This document shows positions 48,158-59,887 of a DNA stretch of 64,000 nt, piece after piece (the first letter of the stretch is position 1; each line of letters starts with the position of its first letter). This DNA comes from Rutstroemia sp. NJR-2017a BVV2. Taxonomy: Eukaryota; Ascomycota; Leotiomycetes; Helotiales; Rutstroemiaceae. The stretch is taken from NCBI GenBank assembly GCA_002946415.1, contig NJPS01000045.1, positions 372,001 to 436,000 of the forward strand, in the 5' to 3' direction. The position numbers were made by a program, and so were the translations under genes. The notes below the pieces were generated by a model, which worked only from the letters and a program-made list of their open reading frames with translations, did not search any database and was not told the origin of the DNA.

Positions 48158-50334
48158 ATGAAGTGGTTCCTTCCCAGAAATAAGAGAAGTCGCCGTGATG
48201 CTAGGGCCGACACATCGAGATCTGAGCTTTTAACTTCATCCTCATCGCGATCATCACCAAGAGTAGTGATAGATGAGAAGACAGGGCAGGTAGCTGTCGA
48301 GAGGATCTCGCCCATTATTGATCCTGCTCGATACAACTGGTCTGTCCAAACTCAGTAAGTTTGTGCCATCACGATAGCTCGGAAGCCTATTGCCCCAAGA
48401 GAGTCTGACAGCATGGCAGAGAACTTTTGCAAGCCGATTACGTTGATCCTGAAACCATTGATTACATCCAACGAGGAAATGCATTCGCTAACAATGTTGA
48501 CTACCATGCCCAAGTCAACGAGTGCAAGAACTCAAGACAGCGAGGTCAGCAAGGTGCACGGTCCCTGCTTGATACTGCTGTCGAGACAGTTCTGAAGAAT
48601 ATTTCTCATGTTACCTTCGACGGGCTTGAATGCATTCCCGTACCAATTCTTAGACGCATGTGGCAGGACTTAAACAAGAGGTCAGGCATACCCCCTTCTC
48701 ATTGCTCTTCTTGCCCAGCTTCACATGCAAACTAGCTGGCCTACTGATACCTCATACGCATCTCATCTGTCCTTGATAACACCTAGCTGACATCCAAGCC
48801 TTAGATCTGTCATCAATTTTCACACCTGGAAGATCTTTTCTAAACTTATTCACCATGATGATCATGCAACATTGAACCTCTTTCGATATCGTCAAGCAAT
48901 TCAAACTCCGGTCCCCAGTCTTGAAGTATATACCAAGCCAGTGATCTCGGAGACCTTTGATTTCTTGACAAATTTGAGCATCACTACCGCCTTCTCTATT
49001 CCGGATTTGGTCAGACTGTCTTCGATCAAAAATCTTGGGGCGTTAGAGATCGTCAATCCTCAAGAACAGAACACCGATACTGGTGCTACACCATTCGCCG
49101 TTGGAGTCGGAGACCGAATTATTCGAGCTTGGCACGAAGCTGCCGTGAAGGACGGAGCTTTTCCGGTTTTAAGAATTCTGAAGCTCAGGAACTTCAAAGC
49201 ATTGACGAGCAAGTCTCTTATTTACCTTAACAGCTTTCCTTCTCTAGCAGTATTCGATGTAGCTGGCTGTGGCTTTGCTCTCGAATCCAAGATCGATGCT
49301 CATCGCCTTGGCTGGAGAGTTACGGTGGATGGAGATATTCTTGGCTTACTTGAGGCCGCCTGCGTTGAGCGCGCGGTTCTCATGCAAGAGCCTCTTGGTC
49401 TTCCCGTAAGTCACATAGCTCTCCTCTCATACCCTTCGTAAATATTGGCTGCATGATCTGAAGGCTTTAGTTGCTCCTGTCATGAAACTCCATGTCACTA
49501 GGAGAGGATGTGCCAGTCGATGCTAACATCTTCACGCAGATCAGACCAATTCGTCGACCATGTGCTCTGCAACTGATTGACAATACCCACGTCAACATGA
49601 TTCCACGAGCGGAAATCCCGAAATTTATCACGAGATCCGACCCTCCAGAACCGGCGACTTCTCACAATCCAGGCAAGCTTTACAATAGAATGTACTATGA
49701 TCTTGATCAGGTGCATGCAAGACATCCAAACAAGCACATCAAGAAACATGCCTGGGAGGTACTCGACACCTTGGTTTACTCGAAGACTCGTGCCCTTGAA
49801 ACTTGGGAGTTTCGGACCCTGACATCATTTTGTAAGGTTGGTGAGTTGCGCAACGATAAAGATCTTGCTAGAGCCGGAATCGATATTGGTGATCAGGCTG
49901 TGGTCGGGAGAGACCTCATTTCTTCTGTCCCGGTGGTCTCCCTTCGTCTTGGTCCCAGCCCAAAAACTCCTTCCTCTCCGTTTCTCCGTAACGAACTCCA
50001 TCGTCCATTCTATGAGAGTATGCATGGCGAGTCCGTTGCTTCTTCGTTGAAGTACACTTGGAAGGACGACACCAGCAGCAAGAAACCACGTGGCCTGTGC
50101 TTCATTCGAATCAACGTTTCTCCCAAGGAAACGCAGACTACTGAGACCCGCGTTCCTGATGCTGCTGCGCCGACCCTTTCGGACGGAGATTCTGCTAGAA
50201 GCTTTAGCATGAAGCCAAGCGAAGGACCACCCGGTATGCCCAGCCATTGGCACGTAAAACGTGTCCGTTCTGCTCGAGTCATCAGAGAGAAGAAGAAGCA
50301 GAAGTTAGCCGACGTTCTCAGTTCCTTCATGTAA
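48158..50334 (+). CDS. Protein of unknown function, 617 residues, four exons
   Basis: Exons 48158-48354, 48420-48680, 48805-49405 and 49540-50334 join in phase. I do not recognise the family. The first 40 residues are Arg/Ser rich (MKWFLPRNKRSRRD). Residues 40-150 include VERISPIIDPARYNW and FDGLECIPVPILRRMWQDLN, a helix-forming segment of the kind that opens fungal F-box/leucine-rich proteins. The next 200 residues have spaced leucines (DLVRLSSIKNLGALEIV, FPVLRILKLRNFKALTSKSL, SFPSLAVFDVAGCGF), which look like irregular leucine-rich repeats. The C-terminal 265 residues hold a Tyr/His-rich part and a basic end, RVIREKKKQKLADVLSSFM, a possible nuclear signal. A leucine-rich-repeat ligase adaptor is one idea, but no clear F-box was found. 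Confidence 0.8.
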
Positions 50335-52017
50335 CTCCAGAATAGTTATTCTGATCATGAGTTTTGACGCATTCTTTACTGTTCATATTTTACAGCGACT
50401 TGAGCGGCATTTAGTGGTTCACCAAGCGAGGAGTTTAAAAGGATTATACCCAACATGTTATTGACGGTCGATTGAGTTATTTGACAGTTTATGGAGTTAT
50501 TCAGTTATTCAAGCAAGCATTGTTTTGATGTTCAGCATGGAGTTTATGGGTGAGATATGGGGATAATTATCGAGATGGATGCATATGATAGTGATGGTAT
50601 TATCGCACTTGGAGTTGAGCTCCGAGATATTTACATGGTTACCGTTTGCTTTAATTAGGTAGACTTATGATGTTATATATTTTCTCTTCTCTGGCAGATA
50701 GACAGACAGACATTAGAATTTCATAAAATTGGTTTCAAAGAATGAGATGAGATGCACTTGAAGACTGATTATCTGGAAGAGAGTGTGCGATTTGCTCGTA
50801 CTTCAGTCGACGTTGGTCTCAGACATGAAGCTACCTAATCCTTCAAAAGCATGATATTGACAATGTGGCCTCTCAAGCAGATCAGCGCCTTGATTGCGCT
50901 GCTCAACTTCAATCGCAGGCCAGCTAGTTCTACCACGTAAAACCGCATACTTTCCAACCCTGCTCTTCCTGGGTGGCACAGTGACCCTGGCTGTGTCTTC
51001 GTCGCTGAGAGAAACAATACCATGGTCTACTTCTTCCACCTTCCTCCTCGCACCCAGTTTGGATCGAGTCTCAACCACTCAGTGACGATGGCACGAGCAA
51101 CCAACATATTGGGACTCTATGAAAGTAATTCCGCGAGTCCGGTTCTATCCAACGCACATACTTCCGAGTTCTTCCAAAACGTAGAATCTCTTCAAGACCC
51201 AAACCGTCAATGGTGGAAGCGTCCGATGGCTCCCAATCAAGGAAGTCATTGTGAAAAGAGAACTCTCCGCTCAACACAGTCATGTGTTGACTTTTAAAGA
51301 AGCCTCGTTCATAGGGGAATATGGGATGTAGCGATTCTGATAAAGATGAACGATTCCATAGTAGAGGTTATGAACACTGTAGGCACTAGATTCTCGGCCT
51401 ATGACATTGCAATAGTTCCATCGCAAGTACCGGAAACACCCATCCGTAAAAGAAGAAAGAGTTCGAAGTCCGTCATTGATATAAGCACTGTAATTGCCTA
51501 GCAAAACAAGCGCAATTCATGAACTCGAGTATGCCATTTTCTACAGCCAGAGGTGTGGAATTGGATGACAACTCATGACATTTTAAGCCATGCGCTGCAA
51601 CAACCGTAAAATTATTACATAAGACTACATACAGCACGCAGGTGATTAAAGTGGGTCACATCAACGCAAGGCTGCAGCGCCGCCAAAATCGAAGAAGGCT
51701 GATTGTGATTCTGATCGTCCCAGAAAGACTCTCACCGTTCGACAAGGAAATTGTCAACCTAAGAATTCTAGACCAACTAGAGACTTTGGTGGATAAACAG
51801 ACTTTGTTTTTGCTTCACATTCGTTTTTACAACTTTTGACACATATCTAAAAGCTTTGTTAAGCTGATTTGATGAAGCTAGCTCTTTGACGGTTTAACTT
51901 ACGCATATGATTTTAGGTCAGATATTCGATTGGCATTGGAAATCTTCTCCTAATTCGAGGAGGTTATATCTTCAAGAGACTCGGCACTGTCGATAAAAGA
52001 AACGAAAAAAACCTACA
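50335..52017. other. Intergenic 1.7 kb containing a possible gene relic
   Basis: This lies between the unknown gene and MSN5. Apart from the minus-strand remnant described separately (50803-51504), I see only AT-rich promoter-like DNA. The MSN5 leader is at the right end. Confidence 0.5.
50803..51504 (-). pseudogene. Possible decayed or multi-exon unknown gene
   Basis: Three minus-strand frames follow one another with almost no gap: 51504-51280 (FRYLRWNYCNVIGRES, YYGIVHLYQNRYIPYSP), 51283-51071 (FHNDFLDWEPSDASTI, EEILRFGRTRKYVRWIE) and 51078-50803 (DEDTARVTVPPRKSRVGKYA). Stop and start overlap at each change. Their Trp, Tyr and Phe content and lack of low complexity look like real protein, but the first frame has no ATG and no good splice sites join them. 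A gene broken by frameshifts, or one whose introns I failed to place, both fit; so does chance. No family is recognised. Confidence 0.3.
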
Positions 52018-55000
52018 ATGAACGGCTCTGCGAACGGGCATAGCAGCGGTGCTAATCGCGATTCGGCTGAGCAAACAAATGGGAATACTGCACTGCTATC
52101 ACAAATCCACGAAGCCTTAGAACTTGTGCACTCTCCCTATTCTTCAAACGAGTCGCGTAAGCAAGCCTCGATATTTCTGGAGAACATCAAAGCGGACGAC
52201 GAGGCACCCACCCATGGCTTCACCTTAGCTTCCGATAAATCTCAACAACCAATTGTGCGCCACTATGCCCTTTCCCTTCTCGAACATGCAATCAGACATA
52301 AATGGGCAGAATACTCGTCGGCGCAAGCCTCTGCCTTGCGGGGCTGGGTTCTTCAGCTTTCCCAGAATGTGGCTCAAGATGATCCCCTATATCTTAGGAA
52401 CAAAACAGCACAATTGTGGGTTGAGGTTGCGAAGCGGAGCTGGGGAGGAGAGTGGAAGAATATGGACGAGCTATTAGTAAACCTATGGGAACTCCCAGGT
52501 CCCGTTGTACACAAAGAGTTTGTGCTATTTGTGTTAGAAACTCTTTCCGACGAGGTGTTTAACGGGGAAGACGCCATTACGGTCCTACGGGAAGGCGTGT
52601 TAAGTAAAGCCTGTGTTGAGATATTCACGCCCGCTGCTGTGCTATCAGAAGTATTCCCGAACCGACAACCAGGCACTGCAGTCAGATACGGAGATGAAGG
52701 TTGGTTGGTGAGGCTCGGCGAGTTGTTGGGCCAGTGCTTGAACCTGGGCGTTTCCGATGCGCAGTATCAGAGTTGTGCAGTTAAGATCTTAGCCGTCTAC
52801 AAATCGGTGGTACCTTGGGCTGTGCCTAAAGCCATTTCGAGCGCGCAATGCGTGGAATCCATGTGCAAGTGTCTTGCAACTTCAAGTACGCCCGTGCAGC
52901 TGGTAAGCTTTGGTTAGTATACGTGAAATGCTCTCAGTGGACTGATCTTCTGTAGGCGGCTGTACAAGCTCTATTTGCTCTTTACTCGCGACTACACTTC
53001 TCAGACGAGGAATTCCTTGCACTTGTATGTCCAATGTATACAAGCGAAGTAGTTGACCTACTCCGGAAGTTATACGAATGGTCTATGGTGGACCCTCGCG
53101 ACATTGATGATGAAAAGTACCTGTTTGCGAAAAAGTTCTCCGAGGTCTTGCGCACCCCTTGAAATTTCTTTGTTATGTGCTGACTCCTGTCCAGATGATG
53201 TCGAATCTTGGTGTGTTCATAGAATCCAAGATCTCAGCTATACCGGAGACTTGTGATTTACCTAATCTACTAAATCTTTTCCTTGCAATTGCTCAAAGCC
53301 AAAGTTTTGTCGTTTCGATACCCATTCTCTTAACATGGACCAAGTTACTACGCTCGGAGGTCATCGGAGGATCCCCCACTATGAATCCTCTGATTGCACC
53401 CTTACTCGAACTGTGTAGTTCGCGCTTGCTACGGTACGAAAGCATGCCTGAAGATTCAGATGATCCATCCCTGATCTTTCTGCTGGAAGATATTGATACA
53501 TTGCCGGAGCGGCATGCATTCCTTGGGAACTATAGGCGATACTGCTCACAAGTCATAGAGCTGGTAGTTCGGCAGAAACAATCAGATGCTATGTACCACA
53601 TTCTATCCCAAGTTGATAATGCTATGCAGCACCTCTATGATGGCCAACCAGCCTTTCAGGGTTCGTATCATCCTTGCGTATTTGTAACCCTATGTTGACC
53701 CTGATTTAGTGGAAAACTATTCCAAGACGTCAATGCCAATCCTACAGGTCGACAAATATTTCACTGTAATTGAAGCCGCATTGAAGGGATACATGAAATG
53801 GCGGGCGGGCCATGGCTCGAATCCTCAGCGTGATGTAAGTAGACGCAAAGGCAAAAATTCAGAGCTACTACTGACCTTCTTGTAGGAACAAGAACGTACA
53901 AGTATAGAGAATAATATAGAGGTTTGGTGTGGACGCTTACTGGATATGAGTTTTGAGGTATGAATCAGAAGCATAATCTTGGAACCGAACTTAACTGACA
54001 GCATCCAGGACCCTATAATTCGAAAGAGAGTACTTCAGCTTGCAGTTGCCTTTTCGACGACAGCCTTGGACCAGAAAGTTGGCTTCATGCTTAAAGTCCT
54101 AGAACACATTTTAATGACACAGCCTGCTGAACATACGAATGCAACTATATATTCCGATGCTGTGAAAGAGTTGCAGGCTGATGCTGCGTATGAGCTACAA
54201 CGTTTGGCTACTAAAATGCCTGATCAGCTTCTGGTAAGGACATCTGTATGCCAAGGTGGATAATTATTAACATGATTTTAAGGATGTTTATGACCAGCTA
54301 CAGGCGAAGGTCAGTGAGATCGTATCAAGCGGAAATCTGGACAAAAAGCGACAAACATCATATCAAACGTTCTTATTTACCATTATGTATGCTTCAATTT
54401 ATCACAAATCAGTCGTATGACTTGATGCTAACTCTTTGCAGTCATCGTGCTTCCAAAATCGACCCAGATATTCGGTTGCAGAAACTGAAAGCCTTCCTCG
54501 AACCCGTCCAAAGAAGTTGGCAGAACCCAGAGATGGATGAGGCGATCTCTAGTTTTGGTGGCTTTTGCAGCCTACTTGGGTTGGACCGTGTGAGAGACTT
54601 TTTGGTTTCGAGACGAGTTCATGAAATCCAAGATTGGGGGCAGTATCAACTTGATGCAGAGGCACAATCAATCCAGAAAGATTTGGAAGATAGACTAAAG
54701 GTATGCGGATGACGAATATCTTTTGAGGGCTAGTGATTGACTAGAGATTAGGCCATACCTCTAAGAACTACCAAATCATTCTTGGGCTGCTCGACGGAGA
54801 AACTAGAGAAGAATGTTCCCGCATATGAGATTTCACGAACATTATGGCGAGATGCTCTACCAGTCATACTTCCAAATCTTCTTAAATTTCTAAGGTTAGC
54901 TATTCCGAGCTCTACTCCTGAACCGATTCTAAATATTTAGTCATGCTCATGCTTTCCACAATCCTGCAAACTGGACTGGTCTTCCTCCAGAGATGGGATC

Positions 55001-56285
55001 AATCGTTGGCCGCATTCTAACAGACCGCTTCTGGCAAGCTGGAATATCTACCGGAAGCAAAGATGACTTCTACGCTAGGGTGACCGGTACTAAATCTACC
55101 ATGGAAGGTTTCGCATCATCTATTCGTGGGTCTATACGTACAGTGCGAGAGGCTTGCTATTCGATACTGTATTCCATGAGTCGATTGGATGTCGATTTCT
55201 ATGGATTTAGCGAACTCCCTGGGCCTCTTGCTCATGCTCTATTTGCGGACGCCCACTGTTTATCATCCCATCAACTGATCGCCTTACTGAATGTAGTCAG
55301 ACTTATGGTTGATGATTGTCCGGTGGAAGTGCGATCACATTTCGTGCCCCCAGTGCTGGCATCATGCTTCTCTCAAATGGACACCAAATGTAGTTCAGAA
55401 TGGGAAAACTTAGCTCACAAACAAGTGGCACCAGCGGATGGAGATACATTGACGGAGGAGATGAAAGAAGAGAGCATTTTGCGACAGTTGACACACACAG
55501 CAGTTATGATGATTGCTGGATTTTTGGATCCAGCACGAATCAGTAAGTTGGGACTTTTTATATTTATTAGAAAAGCCCGCTAACACTTCACAGATGTTTT
55601 CAGTAAGCCGGCTTCTGCGAAGGAAGCTTCAACGTATAATGCGGAGCACGATGCAGGCGGTTCTTATCCTTCTCTAAGGAAGTTCTGTCTCGGGTCTTCT
55701 ACTATACTTGAGCCATTACTACTCTTCCTTACTCACGCAATCCGAATGCGAGATACCCGCTGTTGTGGGGTAGTCTTACGAGTATTCCGATCGATCGTCC
55801 CCGAATTTGGCGCGAACCAAGACTCCCCCCTGATATCCTCCATCCGCGAATTCATCAGCACCGAAGTTCTCAAAGCCGCCATCTCCTCTCTCAACGAGCC
55901 ATATTTCGTCGATCTCCACAAAGACCTCGCGCAATTAATCGCATCCATCCTGCTCTCCTATTCCCCCGTGACGTCCACCCCGCGCCAGATCCTCGCCTCG
56001 CTACCCGGCATCCAGGAGAAAAATGTCGACTCCTGCATCCAGCAACTCGCAGCGCCGGGCGCACCGCAAAGACATCAGCGTCTGCTGGTTTTGGACCTGC
56101 TCCGCGATCTCAAAGGAGTAAGCATTAGCGAGCAAGGCCGGATCTCAAAGCCGGCGGCCGCGGTTAGGAAGGAGAGGAGTAAGATGCAGCAGGAGTTTTT
56201 GAAGGCGCATCCGGAGCAGGATGGCGCGAAGAGTCTTTCGAATTTGGATGATTTGGAGGGGGTGGCAGGGTTGTTTGATGCTTAG
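52018..56285 (+). CDS. MSN5: Karyopherin Msn5 / exportin-5 family
   Basis: Msn5 exports phosphorylated transcription factors and other cargo from the nucleus with Ran-GTP. Eleven exons give 1253 residues: 52018-52902, 52956-53144, 53195-53660, 53710-53834, 53886-53957, 54009-54233, 54283-54386, 54442-54700, 54752-54894, 54941-55542 and 55594-56285. The N-terminal HEAT repeats include the importin-beta-like QPIVRHYALSLLEHAIRHKW and the exportin-1-like region LRNKTAQLWVEVAKRSWG. Later typical segments are NPANWTGLPPEMGSIVGRIL and DRFWQAGISTGSKDDFY. The C-terminus ends in a charged, basic stretch. Length matches the family (about 1220). The final exon is clearly richer in G and C at third positions than the others, beginning near 55800. 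Confidence 0.94.
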
Positions 56286-57021
56286 TGGATAGGATGGAAT
56301 GGATGGGAGGGGGAGGGGTAAGGAAGGGGTGTCATCTCGATCTTATTTTCTTGGATCTGCAGTCAGTTGAGACATTTTATCGGAACGGGAGAGGGGGATG
56401 AGGATGGGATGTTGACGTAAATTTACATCGTTGGAACGAACCTGTTCGTTATTTTTTTTTCAATCTGTCTCTCAGTCTGGTTTTTCTTTCCTACGGTTTG
56501 TACCTGTTTGTTATTTCTCCGATGCAAAAAAAAAGCCGTACCGGCGGGCGGGCGACGGATGTGTGTATGTACTACGCTACTGTACTGGTACTGTACAGTT
56601 GGATTTGTGTTAGGTTACTGATAGGCTTGAGTTGGGCTTGCGTTTAGGGCTAAGGTTACTTATTTAGAAAGATTGATTCCAAAATATACAAAATAAATAG
56701 AGAGTACGAAGGGAATTTGATTATTTCTGGTTTGTAGTTTTTCGCGGGTTGATGGGATACGAGGGGGATTGTTGCATCGGACATTAGGATTGAGCATACA
56801 TACAGGTTTATGCTGTGATCATTTAGGTCTATCTAACTTACTCTATCTGTACCCCCAGCAAACGCACTTCTCTCTTGGATTTTCTGAGAGGGAAGGTAGG
56901 ATTGGGTGGGCGTGGTCTGATTGATGATGTTTTTTGGGTATGCATATATCTCTCTGCCTGCGTGCATATATCTCACCCAATACCCACTCCCGGTGCCAGG
57001 AACCAGGCTCTAATATTTGGC

Positions 57022-57053
57022 GGGGGTTGGGGGGAGTTGGGGGGAGTTGGGGG
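57022..57053 (+). other. G-quadruplex motif
   Basis: Four G runs of 5, 6, 6 and 5 are separated by TT, AGTT and AGTT. This fits the standard four-run quadruplex pattern on the plus strand. Confidence 0.85.
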
Positions 57054-58532
57054 CTAGAGATGAATTGTATACGTCGTCCAATCCCAGTGGTGGCGTGATA
57101 TGGAAATTGTCTGTCTAGCACAGCAGAGTCGTAGTAAGGCCGGAGAAGGTTGCAATATGGATGGGCATCTGTCTAACCTGTATACCATAGCAGATGCATA
57201 CCCGACAGCTCGACCCATCGAACAAACAAACAACTTAACTGCCGACATAACTTCTGGTACGATATCCATATCCCACATCCATATTCAATTTCCCTCCCTG
57301 CCTCCCTTCTTCCGCCATCTCCTCTCCACAACAAACAAGAAAACAGAGTTTCCGGTACCGTGGTCACTGGTGCTATGTATGCTGCTGCTACAACTGGGGT
57401 TTCAGGCAGGTTCGGGGAAATGGAAATGCGACCAGGGCCCGCGGAAGTGTGGTCCGGGTGGGTGTTTGGGTTAGGTACGGATTCCAGATTTTGGGGTGAG
57501 CGGGAGAGAGGTAGGTGAGGATTGGGATAGTATGTCAGGTAGAGTTATGAGGTATGGAGTATGGATAGATTATGGAGTAACGAAGAGCAAATCTGGTAAT
57601 ATACGTACTGTACTTACAGTGGAAACCAAAAAAGTACGGTACGCTATCTGTGCATGGATTATGGACCAAGATTCGGTGAAATCTTGTGGTTAACCAGGGG
57701 GAGGTTTTGGGGCCGGGAGGGAGAGAGAGATCAGAGCTTGTTCTTTTCTTGGGAGTTTCGAGTTCGTGTGGAGGGAGGAGAGGCTTGAGAGTAAGGGTCG
57801 TGCTTATTGACGATCTCTCTCTTTTTGGCCGTAGACGTAGATGCACATACATAAATACTAGGTGTAGGTAACACGAGGCTGGCGAGATGAAAAATCGATC
57901 GTTTTGATAGACGATCTAGGGCGTCGGCGCATGTCCGGCTAGATGTTGACGGCGGAAGGTACCGTTGGATTGGGTCCCATTTAGCCCGCAAATGGCTACT
58001 GGGTATGCCAGCTTTTGTCCGGTGGGCGTGGTCTTTTCTTTCTCTAGTTTTCAGCTAAAACGGCGGAGATGTGACTGTTCGGCTGGTTGTTGATGTGCAA
58101 GTTCAATAGTTGCGTTGCGTTGCTCAAAACTGCTGATGCTGCTGTCTTACCCAGCTTTCGGCCCTTGTAAAGCCAAATCAGAGCAACGGCAACGACAATA
58201 TAATGACTCAATCAAACGCAGCTTTCATCTGGGGTATCCGACTAGCATGTCTCTTTTAGCACAACGGTAATCTAATATTCATATATCTTACTTTTGAAGC
58301 CTCGCAAGGGGAAATTGATCGTGGCATGGGATTGTGGAATGGGTCGATCATAAAGTCGATCTTAATGAATAACTGAGCTTTTGCTACCCTATGAAACGGC
58401 TCGCTTGACTTTACTCTGTACGGACATTTACCTGGTACCGTACCTGCTCTTCTGGGGGATCTTCGACGATGATGCGGCATGCCTTTTGAGCCTGCAAGAG
58501 GAGAGAATGCTGTGTCTATATCGCGCATGTTC

Positions 58533-58590
58533 AATGCAAGTGCAAATGCAAATGCGAATGCGAATGCCAGTGCCAGTGCCAGTGCCAAAT
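58533..58590. repeat. Degenerate ATGCAA/GTGCCA hexamer repeat
   Basis: About nine hexamers drift from ATGCAA through ATGCGA to GTGCCA, which suggests an ageing tandem array in non-coding DNA. Confidence 0.85.
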
Positions 58591-59887
58591 GCACCAATTT
58601 AGTCTACGGGGTTCGGACATAGTCGGCACTTATTAGAGTAGGCCCAGAGAGGAGAGGCCCAGCTAAGTCGCACCATTTGAAGCTTCTACTAAAGTACTTC
58701 CGGAGAATCTTCCTATCGTCTTCGGTGGCTGGCCCGCCCGCCCACCCACCCAGAGCCACACATACTAATGGATTTCCCGAAGGAAAAGGTGGGAAAAGGC
58801 GGGAAATGGTCAATCTCTGCCTAGCTGAGTACTGAGCGCCGTTGCACTAGCTGCTGGAGAATCTGGATAGGGCGATGGAAGACGGGAAGGCTTACAAAAC
58901 GGCACTTCCCTTTCGGAATGGCGATAACCTCACCCAAGTCACCCTCGACCGGGCAAGGGTTGGAGAAATCCTCTCATGTGGAAGAGCAACGTACTCTTCC
59001 CATTGGACTAATTGGCTGCAGCTCTGTGGCCGCGCCCCCGGTAGAAAGACGAGAGCCAGACCCAGGAGGACTTCCTGCGAGCTTGCGTATTGATCGCCCA
59101 GAGATCCAGTCCATTATCCATATCGGCCGGGCTCAGGGGTTACCCTGGACGCTGCGCATAGAGTTTGCATCAACAATTACGAAGTACTTGAACCTCGCCG
59201 ACCATTTCCACTAACGTTATTTACCACTGTGCCACGGTTTTTGGGTGTGTGCTTAGCTTGCTTGCTCGCTCGTCTTTTGCACGATCTTCGAAACAAACCA
59301 TCGTCGCATCACCATTCACAACCCCGTTCTTACTGGCCCAACAACGCCAAAACTCACATCTGACAAATTGCATCGCTCGTCTCGAATCGGATACTACACT
59401 ACATACATACATACCTCGTACTGCGTACGGCGCACTGCTGTCTTGTTCCTCCTGTAGCAAATCAATCATTTTCGCGAACGTTGACAGGTCTCTTTTTATA
59501 CGCCTGTTCCCAGTCTTCTCTCGCCCTTTGACAGCTGACCGAAGGGTAGCCAAGTTATTCCCAGGGGAACGAGGATTGCCTCTTGTATCAGCTCCTTGGA
59601 CCCTAATTGTGCCTTTTACTGGCAGTTTCATATTTGAGCAGCTCTACAGTCTACAATCTGTCTAAAGTCGCATGGACTTTTTGGATGTCATCCAATTTGT
59701 TGAACAATTGAAAAGGGACTTCGATCGTTCTTTCAACTCTCACATACCCTGAATAGTTGAGATATTGGACGATCGACCTTTTGATCCTTAAGTAGAAAGG
59801 ATTTGAGATTAGGACTTCTTTAAATCCGGAGTTCTTCTTTTGTAAAAGACATACACATATCAATCAAGCAGTGAGAACCATTTCAAG

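Larger units (their letters stand above)
56286..59887. other. 3.6 kb gene-free region with G-quadruplex and hexamer repeat
   Basis: This holds the MSN5 3' UTR and the upstream region of the Zn2Cys6 gene. It contains a G-quadruplex pattern at 57022-57053, degenerate hexamers at 58533-58590 and one TACGAAGTA copy at 59178-59186. Two antisense frames of about 136 codons overlap at 59221-59665; neither is convincing. Confidence 0.5.

Noticed and set aside
58240..58330. Box-A-like TAGCACAACGG suggesting a tRNA
   Set aside because: No GGTTCGAATCC-type box B at the right distance and the flanking 7-mers do not pair as an acceptor stem.
59221..59665. Two overlapping frames of about 136 codons on opposite strands, the plus one with a presequence-like start
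   Set aside because: They occupy the same DNA, neither has conserved-looking motifs, and the region is probably the Zn2Cys6 promoter or leader.
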